Below, piece after piece: positions 17,046 through 25,284 of a DNA stretch of 64,000 nucleotides; positions within the stretch are counted from its first letter, which is position 1; each line of letters opens with the position of its first letter. A model generated the notes under the pieces. That model was given only the letters and a program-made list of their open reading frames with translations, was not told where the DNA came from and searched no databases. Location: positions 27,563-91,562 of the forward strand of contig JAVBJN010000003.1 in assembly GCA_031546985.1 (NCBI GenBank). The letters run 5' to 3'. The DNA is from JAVBJN01 sp031546985. Its GTDB lineage: Bacteria > Bacteroidota > Bacteroidia > Chitinophagales > Chitinophagaceae. Made by a program: the position numbers and the translations under genes.

Positions 17046-17510
17046 TTAGGTGTATCGCTGCAATAGATCTGGTATTTGTTGTGGTTGAATTTCGCAGTAA
17101 GTGTCTTCGTCTATCATCATAGCCGGGGCGTGGTCGCAGGTGCCGAGGCAGGCATTGGGCAAAAGGGTAAATCGTTCGTCGGGCGTGGTCTCGCCATATT
17201 GTATGCCTAGTTGCTCAAACAACTTTTCTTTAATACCGGTATAGCCCATTACCCAGCAGCTGATGCTATCGCACAGCAGGATAACGTGCCGGCCTACCGG
17301 TTTGCGGAAAATGAGGTTGTAAAAAGTGGCTACGCTGTCTACCTCCTCGGCGCTCATATGAAGGAGTGCTGCAATGTCGGTAATGCTCTCGTCCGATACC
17401 CAGCGGCGGTGCTGCTGCACAATCTTCAATGCCTCTATGCATGCTGCTTTGCGCACCGGTACTTTGTGTGCTTCAAGTTCAATCGCCTGTATTTCCTGTG
17501 TTGTCAGCAT
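17046..17510 (-). CDS. nuoE: NADH-quinone oxidoreductase subunit E
   Basis: A 154-residue thioredoxin-like subunit with a [2Fe-2S] cluster (N1a). Its four ligands are visible as C80, C85, C121 and C125 (CDSISC and CLGTC). The N-terminal helical part contains the typical VDSVATFYNLIFRKP (about residues 58-72). It is located between nuoCD and nuoF with 9- and 6-base gaps. Confidence 0.97.
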   Translation of the reverse strand: MLTTQEIQAIELEAHKVPVRKAACIEALKIVQQHRRWVSDESITDIAALLHMSAEEVDSVATFYNLIFRKPVGRHVILLCDSISCWVMGYTGIKEKLFEQLGIQYGETTPDERFTLLPNACLGTCDHAPAMMIDEDTYCEIQPQQIPDLLQRYT

Positions 17511-17519
17511 CTTGTTGTT

Positions 17520-19292
17520 TTATCGGTCAATGTCTGCCAGTACATAATCCATAGCGCCCAGTATCGACAGCATATCGGCTACGGTATAACCTTTGCTGAT
17601 GTAGGGTAACATTTGCATATGCGCAAACGATGGCGTGCGCACCCGCACCCGGTAGGGCGAGGTATTGCCATCGCTGATGAGGTAATAGCCGTTCCAGCCT
17701 TTGGTCGCTTCTATACAACTCATGGCTTCGCCCTCGGGCATCACCGGGCCCCAGCTTACATTCAGAAAGTGATTGATAAGGGTTTCGATATGCTCCATGG
17801 TATATTGCTTGGTAGCTGGTGTGGTAAGCGGATGGTCTGATTTATACGGTCCTTCGGGCATATTGTTCAGGCATTGCTCTATGATGCGCAGGCTCTGCCA
17901 CATTTCTTCTACCCGCACCAGTGCCCGGTCGTAGCAATCGCCGTTTTGCGCAGTGGGTATGTCAAAGTCGTATTGTTCGTAACCGGAGTAAGGTCTTTTT
18001 TTACGCATGTCCCATTCCAGTCCGCAGGCCCTGAGCGCGGGCCCTGTAGCGCCCCAATCAATGGCCTCGTCTAGTGTAAAGATGCCAATGCCTTTGGTGC
18101 GGGCTTTAAAGATGCGGTTGCGGAGTACCATTTTTTCATACTCCTTCAGTTTTTTGGGAAAGTATTGCACAAAATAAGCCACGCGCTCTTGCCAGCCTTT
18201 GGGCAGATCCTGCGCTACGCCACCAATGCGAAACCAGTTGGGGTGCATACGGCCGCCGCAGATAGATTCTATAATTTCCAACACCCGCTCGCGGTCGGTA
18301 AACATGTAAAAAACCGGAGAAAGTTGCCCCAGATCCTGCGCAAAAGTGCCGTACCAAACCAGGTGACTGGAGATGCGGAACAGCTCGCAGAGCATAACCC
18401 GTATGGTTTGTGCCCGGGGAGGAATAGTAATGCCGCCCAGTTTTTCTACCGCCAGCAGATAAGCCAGGTTGTTCATAACGCCGCCGAGGTAATCGATGCG
18501 GTCGGTATAGGGAATATAGGTGTGCCAGCTCTGGCGCTCGCCCATCTTCTCTGCGCCCCGGTGGTGGAAGCCAATGTCGGGCACTGCATCTACAATATCC
18601 TCACCATCCAGTTGCAGAATGATGCGCAGTACGCCATGTGTGCCGGGGTGCTGCGGGCCAATGTTGAGGAACATAAAATCAGATTCTGCGCTTTGCTCCT
18701 GCATGCCCCATTCTTCGGGTTTGAACTGAAGCGCTGCCTGCTCTTTATCTTCTTTCTCCGGCCACAACCGGAAAGGTCCCATTTCGGTGGCCCGGGCAGG
18801 ATGCTCTTTGCGCAGCGGGTGACCGGTCCAGGTATCGGGCATCAATATGCGTTTAAGAAATGGGTGACCTGTAAAGCCAATGCCAAACATATCGTACACT
18901 TCGCGCTCGTACCAGTTGGCGCAGGGCCAGAGGTCGGTTACCGATGCACAGGAAGGATATTCTCCTTTTAACCCGACTTTTAAACGTATAAATGCATTGC
19001 GGTCGAAAGAAAAGAGGTGGTATACTAACGTGAAATCATCGGCATCGGGCATTTTGTTTTGCAGGTTGCGGGGCCGCTCGTCTATGGCGCTCAGGTCGTA
19101 GAGCATGCGGTATCGTTGTGGGGAGTCTTTTTTGAGGTAGGTGAGGATAGATACAAGCTGGTTGGCCGGCACGCTAAAAGCGGGTGTCTCATCCTTGGGG
19201 TTCAGCAGGGTAATGCTGTTTTCCCCAAACCTGGAGCGTAGTTCCATATGTATATCCGCTTGCATTGTAGCAAAGGAAGATTGGTCCTGCAT
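17520..19292 (-). CDS. nuoCD: NADH-quinone oxidoreductase fused subunits C and D
   Basis: A 590-residue fusion of the NuoC (about residues 1-180) and NuoD (about 205-590) subunits. The C part has WYEREVYDMFGIGFTGHPFL and the D part begins MFLNIGPQHPGTHGVLRI with HHRGAEKMGE following, both hallmark sequences. The D part lines the quinone site with NuoB. A separate nuoC gene is not needed, so the 13 genes encode all 14 subunits. The same fusion is known from E. coli. The linker (about 185-204) is acidic and glutamine rich. Confidence 0.97.
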   Translation of the reverse strand: MQDQSSFATMQADIHMELRSRFGENSITLLNPKDETPAFSVPANQLVSILTYLKKDSPQRYRMLYDLSAIDERPRNLQNKMPDADDFTLVYHLFSFDRNAFIRLKVGLKGEYPSCASVTDLWPCANWYEREVYDMFGIGFTGHPFLKRILMPDTWTGHPLRKEHPARATEMGPFRLWPEKEDKEQAALQFKPEEWGMQEQSAESDFMFLNIGPQHPGTHGVLRIILQLDGEDIVDAVPDIGFHHRGAEKMGERQSWHTYIPYTDRIDYLGGVMNNLAYLLAVEKLGGITIPPRAQTIRVMLCELFRISSHLVWYGTFAQDLGQLSPVFYMFTDRERVLEIIESICGGRMHPNWFRIGGVAQDLPKGWQERVAYFVQYFPKKLKEYEKMVLRNRIFKARTKGIGIFTLDEAIDWGATGPALRACGLEWDMRKKRPYSGYEQYDFDIPTAQNGDCYDRALVRVEEMWQSLRIIEQCLNNMPEGPYKSDHPLTTPATKQYTMEHIETLINHFLNVSWGPVMPEGEAMSCIEATKGWNGYYLISDGNTSPYRVRVRTPSFAHMQMLPYISKGYTVADMLSILGAMDYVLADIDR

Positions 19293-19337
19293 GGTAGGGC
19301 AGGCAATGATCAGTAGCGTTATGTGGGCAACTGTAGG

Positions 19338-19976
19338 TTATATCTCATCAAAGGGTTTAAAGTCCGTTCTGTTGGCTCTTTCGTTTCGCTTTATTTCTTT
19401 AACGCTTATTTTTTCGGGTTTAATAATGCCCTGGTCGCCGATCATCCAGCTAAGGGGTCTTTTCTCCTTGCCCACTGAGTCGCGCAGCAGGAGAAGTCCG
19501 TTCATGAAAGCATCGGGGCGGGGCGGGCAGCCGGGTACGTACACATCTACCGGCAAAAATTTGTCTACCCCCTGCACCACACTGTAGATATCGTACATGC
19601 CGCCGGAATTGGCGCAGGAGCCCATAGAGATGACCCAGCGGGGTTCCATCATTTGCTCATACAACCGCTGTATGATGGGGGCCATTTTGATAAATACGGT
19701 ACCTGCTATAATCATTACATCGGCCTCGCGGGGTGTGCCGCGTATCACTTCGGCACCAAAACGGGCCAGGTCATATTTGGGTGTCATGGCGGTAGCCATT
19801 TCTACAAAACAGCAGGAGAGCCCGAAATGGAACGGCCACATGGAGTTTTTGCGGCCCCAGGCAATAAGACTGTCGATAGAGCTTAGCATCACGCTTTGCT
19901 GCATGGCGGCTTCCAGCGAACTGGTGCCTTTGGTATGTCCCGAGGGATCGTTGGTATTGCTGAGCCACCATTGCAT
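19338..19976 (-). CDS. nuoB: NADH-quinone oxidoreductase subunit B
   Basis: A 212-residue subunit that holds the terminal N2 [4Fe-4S] cluster, which reduces quinone. All ligands are present: the tandem C55-C56 (GLSCCFVEM), C121 (MGSCANSGG) and C150 (VPGCPPRPD). An N-terminal extension of about 30 residues precedes the conserved core, and a basic tail follows it. The gene starts 2 bases after nuoA. Confidence 0.97.
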   Translation of the reverse strand: MQWWLSNTNDPSGHTKGTSSLEAAMQQSVMLSSIDSLIAWGRKNSMWPFHFGLSCCFVEMATAMTPKYDLARFGAEVIRGTPREADVMIIAGTVFIKMAPIIQRLYEQMMEPRWVISMGSCANSGGMYDIYSVVQGVDKFLPVDVYVPGCPPRPDAFMNGLLLLRDSVGKEKRPLSWMIGDQGIIKPEKISVKEIKRNERANRTDFKPFDEI

Positions 19977-19978
19977 AG

Positions 19979-20422
19979 TCAGGTATTGGGTTGGGGTTGG
20001 TTGGTTTTGATTTTTTTGCGGTAGGCTTCGAGTATCTTTTTACCATCGGGGCCAAAATTGAGCGCGCCATTGCGCCATTCATACACCAGTACCACGAGCA
20101 ATATGCCAATGAAAATGCTGATGGCGGCAAAGCCTTGCCAGCCCAGCGAATCAAAAGCAATAGCCCAGGAAATGATAAAGACGGTTTCGATATCGAACAC
20201 CACAAACAACATGGCGATTAAATAAAACTGGGAGGGGAAACGTAACCGGGCAGAGTGGGTAGCAAGAATGCCCGATTCATAAACTTGTCCGGTGGCCCGC
20301 TCATTGTGCCGCTGGCCCAGTATGTGGGATACGGTGATAAGCGTGGCTACCAGCAATACTACAATTGCGGTGTAGGCCATAAAAGGCCATACGGGGGCGG
20401 TATATGCAGGAGCGGTTTCCAT
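19979..20422 (-). CDS. nuoA: NADH-quinone oxidoreductase subunit A
   Basis: A 147-residue three-helix membrane subunit, first gene of the complex I operon. The loop sequence ERATGQVYESGILATHSARL (about residues 41-60), with the tyrosine-glutamate-serine-glycine pattern, and FYLIAMLFVVFDIETVFIIS (about 66-85) are typical of NuoA. The 151-base region upstream up to the CBS gene should hold the operon promoter; I could not fix a convincing -33/-7 pair. Confidence 0.96.
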   Translation of the reverse strand: METAPAYTAPVWPFMAYTAIVVLLVATLITVSHILGQRHNERATGQVYESGILATHSARLRFPSQFYLIAMLFVVFDIETVFIISWAIAFDSLGWQGFAAISIFIGILLVVLVYEWRNGALNFGPDGKKILEAYRKKIKTNQPQPNT

Positions 20423-20573
20423 GAAAAGCCAGTTTGCTGCGTTGCAGTAAAAATGCTGCCATTCCGGAATAGCACTATAGCCAATGCGTAAAATAAGACC
20501 TTATACTATCGTAAATACTTGCTGCAAATAAAGTTATGGAATATTATTATGAAATATGTAATTATTGTAATGC

Positions 20574-21014
20574 TTAGTGGTGCTTACCCGAAATGTAGTC
20601 TTCCAGGTTGTCGATGATAAATTGCTGCTCGTCTATAATATGCTTCACAATATCGCCGATGGAAATAACCCCGGTTAAATGTCCGCTTGAACTAATTACG
20701 GGCAGGTGCCGGAAGCCGCGCGAAGTCATTTTTTGCATCACTTCGGCAATGTCGGTATTCTCGTGAATAAAGGGGTGGGTATCCATGATGTCTTTTACCT
20801 GGGTATCCTTAGAAGAGCGTCCTTTTAAAACTATTTTTCTGGCGTAGTCGCGTTCGGTAACGGTGCCCAGGTATTTGCCTTCGTGGTCGGTCACCATCAG
20901 GGCGCCTATGTTTTTTTCTACCAGTAGTTCCAGGGCGCGATATACTGTTTCTTCAGGTTTGATGGAAAAGATGTGATGTCCTTTAGCCTGCAGTATTTTA
21001 TGAACAGTTCCCAT
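20574..21014 (-). CDS. Tandem CBS domain protein
   Basis: A 146-residue protein made of two CBS motifs (about residues 10-65 and 75-132), a Bateman module that binds adenine nucleotides. The motifs GALMVTDHEGKYLGTVTERD and RHLPVISSSGHLTGVISIGD mark the ends of each. No catalytic partner domain is attached, so it probably acts as a regulator or sensor; the target is unknown. The start at MGTVHKIL is preferred because the upstream open frame adds only a lysine-rich, low-similarity leader. It lies just upstream of nuoA on the same strand. Confidence 0.85.
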   Translation of the reverse strand: MGTVHKILQAKGHHIFSIKPEETVYRALELLVEKNIGALMVTDHEGKYLGTVTERDYARKIVLKGRSSKDTQVKDIMDTHPFIHENTDIAEVMQKMTSRGFRHLPVISSSGHLTGVISIGDIVKHIIDEQQFIIDNLEDYISGKHH

Positions 21015-21120
21015 GGCGGTAATGTTTAGATTATAAAGAAGTGAAGAACTTAAAGTTAAGTTACACTTTTTTTTAATAATAGACAACGGGCATTGAGTAG
21101 GAAGGGTAGAGGGGATAAAA

Positions 21121-21150
21121 CTTTCCGGGAGCAGGATCGCGCCCGGAAAG
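21121..21150 (-). terminator. Terminator after rsmG
   Basis: CTTTCCGGG (21121-21129) pairs with CCCGGAAAG (21142-21150). Read on the minus strand the hairpin is followed by TTTTATCCCC. It lies 13 bases beyond the rsmG stop. Confidence 0.7.
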
Positions 21151-21163
21151 CAGGAAGGTTATA

Positions 21164-21790
21164 CTATGGGTAAGGAACGTGAATCATGAACTTGCCCTTG
21201 AAATGATCTTCTTCAAAAACTTCGGTGAGATCCCAAACAGTAGGGCGGCAGCCGCTTTCGCTGATCTCCTGGTTCAGGTCACCGCCTTTGAGGCAGATGA
21301 GTCCGTTGGCCAGTTCGCCTTTCTGTCCTTTGCGGATTACAGGTTTGCTCCATCTCCAGAGATCACCCAGCGGCGCTACAGCACGGCTCACCGTGTAGTC
21401 GAACTTGCGGCCTTTAAGGTCTTCTACCCGGCGGTGGTGGGCTTCGATATTGGTTAGCTCCAGCGCTTCGGCCACAGCCTTAACCACATTTATTTTTTTA
21501 CCGATAGAGTCTACCAGGCAAAACTTTACTTCGGGAAAGAAGATGGCCAGCGGAATGCCGGGAAACCCGCCACCAGTGCCAATATCCATTACTTCTGCAC
21601 CATCTTCGAAAGGGGCCAGCGCCGCGATGGCGAGCGAGTGCAATACATGGCGCTCATACAGGCTTTCGATATCCTTTCTCGAAATCACATTAATCTTTTC
21701 GTTCCACTCCGCGTAAAGGTCTTTCAGCTTTTCGAACTTCTCTTGCTGAACCGGACTGAAATCGTCGAAGTATTTTTTAATTATTTCCAC
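21164..21790 (-). CDS. rsmG: 16S rRNA (guanine527-N7)-methyltransferase RsmG
   Basis: A 208-residue SAM-dependent methyltransferase (also called GidB) that modifies G527 of 16S rRNA. The SAM-binding motif MDIGTGGGFPGIPLAIF (about residues 68-84), the LVDSIGKKINVV segment (about 91-102) and YTVSRAVAPL (about 131-140) are characteristic. The N-terminus LYAEWNEKINVISRKD also fits. Its start overlaps the end of the GT2 gene by 10 bases, so the two are co-transcribed. A hairpin terminator follows. Confidence 0.95.
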   Translation of the reverse strand: MEIIKKYFDDFSPVQQEKFEKLKDLYAEWNEKINVISRKDIESLYERHVLHSLAIAALAPFEDGAEVMDIGTGGGFPGIPLAIFFPEVKFCLVDSIGKKINVVKAVAEALELTNIEAHHRRVEDLKGRKFDYTVSRAVAPLGDLWRWSKPVIRKGQKGELANGLICLKGGDLNQEISESGCRPTVWDLTEVFEEDHFKGKFMIHVPYP

Positions 21791-22923
21791 TTGCTACTTT
21801 TATTAGAGAATACGGCCGGAGCCATTTTAAAATAATAGATGAACAGCAGGAAGTCGAACACGGGTACCCATTTTACCAGGTCGCGCTCGCGCAGCTGCTG
21901 CATACTTTTGCCAAAAATAAACCATTCGCAACACAGTCGCAGCACAAACACGCCCAGCACTACCGGCCACCATTCCAGCGCCAGTATGGCCACAAAGGGC
22001 AGCAGCAACCAAAACAGGAAATGCGAAGCGGAGAATATGCCCAGCCTTAACTGGTGCGCGGTGGTATAGTGCTTGCCGGTGCTCATATGCCTTTGCTTCT
22101 GAGACTGCCATTGCTCCCAGCTTTGCTTAGGCTCCGAATACATAAAGGTTTCGGGTGCTATTACAACACGGGTGTTGCGGTGGTTGGCTACTTTGTTGAT
22201 AAACAGATCGTCGTCGCCGGAGGCAATATGCGTATGCCCGCTAAAACCTTTGTTGCTCATGAACAATTGTTTGGTGTACGACAGGTTGCGTCCCACGCCC
22301 ATATACGGTTTACCGGCCAGGGCAAACGATAGGTATTGCAACGCCGTAAAAAAGGTTTCGAACCGGATGCTGGTGTTGAGAAAACCGTTTTCTTTAAAAT
22401 AAGGGCCGTAGCCCAGCACCACTTCGGTACCGGCATCATAAGCGCCTACCATCTTGCTCAGCCACTGCCTGCTGGCGGGCACACAATCGGCATCGGTAAG
22501 CAGCAGGGTATTGAACCTGGCTTCGCGAATGCCTACCGATAAGGGGAATTTCTTGCCCCGTATCAGCTTGCCTTCCTGGTTCAGGTACAGCACATTCAGG
22601 TGCGGATAGGCCTTTTTAAGATCGTTGAGCACATACTCCGAACCATCGTCGGAATTGTCGTCTACCACCAGCACTTCGTAGTTGGGCAGCCCGGTTTGCG
22701 GATGATAATATTCCTGCTCCAGGATAAGGGGCAGATTTTTATGTAAGTTTGCCTCCTCATTTTTAGCGCATATCACTATGGATACCGGCCCCGAAGGCTG
22801 GGCGGCGGAATCCCCGCCACGGTAAAAGGCCAGTTTTGCGAAAACGAGCCAGTAATAAGCCAGCTGGATCATCGCGACCAGCGCCCAGAAACCCAGGAGT
22901 ATCAATTCAGGATGCCATACCAT
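21781..22923 (-). CDS. Membrane-anchored GT2 glycosyltransferase
   Basis: A 380-residue family 2 glycosyltransferase with one N-terminal helix (about residues 7-33) and hydrophobic helices near the C-terminus (about 297-370). GT-A motifs are clear: VSIVICAKNEEANL (about 46-59), VVDDNSDDGS, LLTDADC (DxD), SGDDDLF and QKQRHMSTG (a QxxRW-like motif without the Trp). Such enzymes typically make exopolysaccharide, lipid-linked glycans or carotenoid glycosides; the product is not identifiable. The start at MVWHPEL gives the first helix and lies only 25 bases from the divergent tgt start. Confidence 0.88.
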   Translation of the reverse strand: MVWHPELILLGFWALVAMIQLAYYWLVFAKLAFYRGGDSAAQPSGPVSIVICAKNEEANLHKNLPLILEQEYYHPQTGLPNYEVLVVDDNSDDGSEYVLNDLKKAYPHLNVLYLNQEGKLIRGKKFPLSVGIREARFNTLLLTDADCVPASRQWLSKMVGAYDAGTEVVLGYGPYFKENGFLNTSIRFETFFTALQYLSFALAGKPYMGVGRNLSYTKQLFMSNKGFSGHTHIASGDDDLFINKVANHRNTRVVIAPETFMYSEPKQSWEQWQSQKQRHMSTGKHYTTAHQLRLGIFSASHFLFWLLLPFVAILALEWWPVVLGVFVLRLCCEWFIFGKSMQQLRERDLVKWVPVFDFLLFIYYFKMAPAVFSNKSSKWK

Positions 22924-22948
22924 AGTGGCGGCAAAAATAATACGCAGT

Positions 22949-24076
22949 ATGCAATTTGAATTATTAAATAAAGATCCGAAGTCAAAAGCCCGTGCAGGCT
23001 TGCTGCACACCGACCACGGAACCATTGAAACGCCCATTTTTATGCCGGTAGGCACAGTGGGTTCGGTAAAGGCGGTAAACCAGCAGCAGTTGCATACCGA
23101 TGTGCAGGCGCAGATTATTCTGGGCAATACCTATCATCTGTACCTGAGACCGGGGCTGGAGATACTGGAAAAAGCAGGCGGATTGCATAAATTCAACGGC
23201 TGGGACAAACCCATCCTCACCGATAGCGGCGGGTACCAGGTTTTTTCGCTGGCCAATAACCGTAAGATCAAGGAAGAAGGCGTAGTGTTCCAATCACATA
23301 TTGACGGGTCCAGGCATTTGTTTACCCCGGAGAATGTGATGGATATTGAGCGCACCATCGGCGCCGATATTATTATGGCATTTGACGAATGTCCGCCATA
23401 CCCAAGCGATTATACGTATGCCAAAAAAAGTATGGAACTCACCCATCGCTGGCTTACCCGGTGCTATACCCGCTTTAGCGAAACCGAACCCAAATACGGG
23501 TACAACCAGGCGTTGTTCCCGATTGTGCAGGGCAGTACGTATAAAGATTTACGCACCCAATCGGCCGAGTTTATTGCCAGTATGGACCTCGATGGCAATG
23601 CCATTGGCGGTTTAAGCGTAGGCGAGCCCGATGAGATGATGTATGAAATGTGTGAGCTGTGCTGCGATATTTTGCCGGAAGACAAACCCCGTTACCTGAT
23701 GGGCGTTGGTACCCCGGCCAATATTCTCGAAAATATAGCGCTGGGCGTAGATATGTTCGACTGTGTAATGCCTACCCGTAACGGCCGTAACGGTATGCTG
23801 TTTACCACACAAGGCATCATCAACATCCGCAATAAGAAATGGGCCGACGATTTTTCGCCGCTGGATGAAACGCTGGGCGGACTGAGTGCTTTTTACAGCA
23901 AAGCCTATATGCGCCACCTGTTTGTAGCCAACGAATTGCTGGGGCTGCAAATAGCCAGTATCCAGAACCTTAGTTTTTATCTCCACCTGGTAAAAGAAGC
24001 CCGCAAGCGTATTATTGCCGGAGATTTTGCCGAGTGGAAGAATAAAATGGTTAAAATTGTAAGTACAAGATTATAG
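22949..24076 (+). CDS. tgt: tRNA-guanine transglycosylase lacking the zinc cysteines
   Basis: A 375-residue TIM-barrel enzyme that exchanges guanine 34 of tRNAs for the queuosine precursor preQ1. Core motifs are intact: GTVGSVKAVNQQQL, LGNTYHLYLRPG, TDSGGYQVFSL (about residues 90-100), AFDECPPYP and the nucleophile-bearing VDMFDCVMPTRNGRNG (from about 267). The C-terminal zinc site, normally CxCxxC plus a histidine, has lost its three cysteines (FSPLDETLGGLSAFYSKAYM) while the histidine in RHLF remains. This may be a lineage trait. ATG 22949 is chosen over an in-frame GTG at 22925. It is followed after 16 bases by the LptF/LptG permease gene. Confidence 0.93.
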   Translation: MQFELLNKDPKSKARAGLLHTDHGTIETPIFMPVGTVGSVKAVNQQQLHTDVQAQIILGNTYHLYLRPGLEILEKAGGLHKFNGWDKPILTDSGGYQVFSLANNRKIKEEGVVFQSHIDGSRHLFTPENVMDIERTIGADIIMAFDECPPYPSDYTYAKKSMELTHRWLTRCYTRFSETEPKYGYNQALFPIVQGSTYKDLRTQSAEFIASMDLDGNAIGGLSVGEPDEMMYEMCELCCDILPEDKPRYLMGVGTPANILENIALGVDMFDCVMPTRNGRNGMLFTTQGIINIRNKKWADDFSPLDETLGGLSAFYSKAYMRHLFVANELLGLQIASIQNLSFYLHLVKEARKRIIAGDFAEWKNKMVKIVSTRL

Positions 24077-24092
24077 CACCAAAACCGGGCAA

Positions 24093-25166
24093 GTGAAAAA
24101 ACTGGATCGTTTTATCCTTAAGAAATTTCTGACCACTTTCGTTTTCTCTATCGTTATTTTCAACGTCATCGCTATCGTAATCGATGTGGTGGAGCATATC
24201 GATAACTTTATTGAAACGAAAACACCTACCAGGGATATTCTTGTATTCTACCTGAGTTTCGTGCCATGGATCTCGGCCATTCTGTGTCCGTTTTTCGTGT
24301 TTATTGCTGTTATTTTCTTTACCTCCAAAATGGCTTATAAGTCGGAGGTAATCGCTATCCTGGCTTCTGGGGTAAGTTTTAAACGTTACCTGCGGGCTTA
24401 CTGGGTAGGGGCTGCGCTTATTGCTTTTGCCCTGCTTATTGGCAATCACTTTATTGTGCCTATTGCCAACAAACACAAGTTGCAGATAGAACTCAAATAC
24501 ATAGCTCCGCCCCCCAAAAGTTCACAATCGAACCGGCACGTAAGGCTTTCCAAAGACCTGTATGCCTATGTGGAATCGTATAATTTTGAGGAAAATATTG
24601 GTTACCGGTTTAGCCTCGAGCGTATTAACGGGCAAAACCTGACAGAAAAATGGCGTGCCGACCGGGTGAGTTACGACTCTGCCAAAAAAGAATGGATCAT
24701 CTCCTCCGGGTTTATACGAACAAACAATGGTTTGAAGGAAACGGTAGAGCCCTTTGCCGAAAAGCGGATTAAGCTGCCATTGGTGCCTGCCGATTTCGAT
24801 ATCCTGGAGCGGCCCAAAGAAGAGCTTACCACCAATGAGTTGCGCAAAGCTATTGCCAGTGAGAGTATTAAAGGATCTGGTAATGTAAATTTTTTATATG
24901 TGGAGCGCTACAGGCGTACTGCCGCGGCGTTTTCGGTATTTATATTAACCATAATCGGTGCCTGTCTGGGCAGCCGTAAGGTGCGAGGCGGTAGTGGCCT
25001 GCACCTGGCGTTGGGCATTATTATAAGCGCCTCTTATGTGTTGTTTATGCAATTTTCGACCACCTTTGCCACCAAAGGAAACCTGCATCCGCTCATTGCG
25101 GTGTGGATACCAAACATCCTGTTTGCCGGCATTGCGTGGTACCTGCTTCGTAAGCAGACCCGTTAA
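24093..25166 (+). CDS. LptF/LptG family lipopolysaccharide export permease
   Basis: A 357-residue inner-membrane protein of the YjgP/YjgQ family, which with LptB extracts LPS from the inner membrane. Three N-terminal helices (about residues 13-33, 54-75 and 95-115) surround the motif SKMAYKSEVIAILASGVSF (about 77-95), a soluble jellyroll domain follows (about 130-255), and three helices close the protein. Whether it acts as LptF or LptG, or as a combined partner, cannot be told. The start codon is GTG (VKKLDRFILKKFL as MKK). It directly follows tgt, suggesting one transcript. Confidence 0.9.
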   Translation: MKKLDRFILKKFLTTFVFSIVIFNVIAIVIDVVEHIDNFIETKTPTRDILVFYLSFVPWISAILCPFFVFIAVIFFTSKMAYKSEVIAILASGVSFKRYLRAYWVGAALIAFALLIGNHFIVPIANKHKLQIELKYIAPPPKSSQSNRHVRLSKDLYAYVESYNFEENIGYRFSLERINGQNLTEKWRADRVSYDSAKKEWIISSGFIRTNNGLKETVEPFAEKRIKLPLVPADFDILERPKEELTTNELRKAIASESIKGSGNVNFLYVERYRRTAAAFSVFILTIIGACLGSRKVRGGSGLHLALGIIISASYVLFMQFSTTFATKGNLHPLIAVWIPNILFAGIAWYLLRKQTR

Positions 25167-25201
25167 TAAAATGTTATTATTGGTGAAATTGCGAGTTTAA
25201 A

Positions 25202-25231
25202 CTGGCATTTAGAGAATGATTTGTAGCTTTA
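25202..25231 (+). promoter_or_regulatory. Candidate promoter of the citrate synthase gene
   Basis: CTG at 25202-25204, 19 bases, then TAGCTTTA at 25224-25231. Each element is one base off the Bacteroidota consensus TTG-N19-TAnnTTTG. It would give a leader of about 50 bases before the ATG at 25285. Confidence 0.45.
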
Positions 25232-25284
25232 CGCCGCTTTCGTTTTTTTAGTAGTATTTTAACCCCTTAAATTTCTTAATTACG

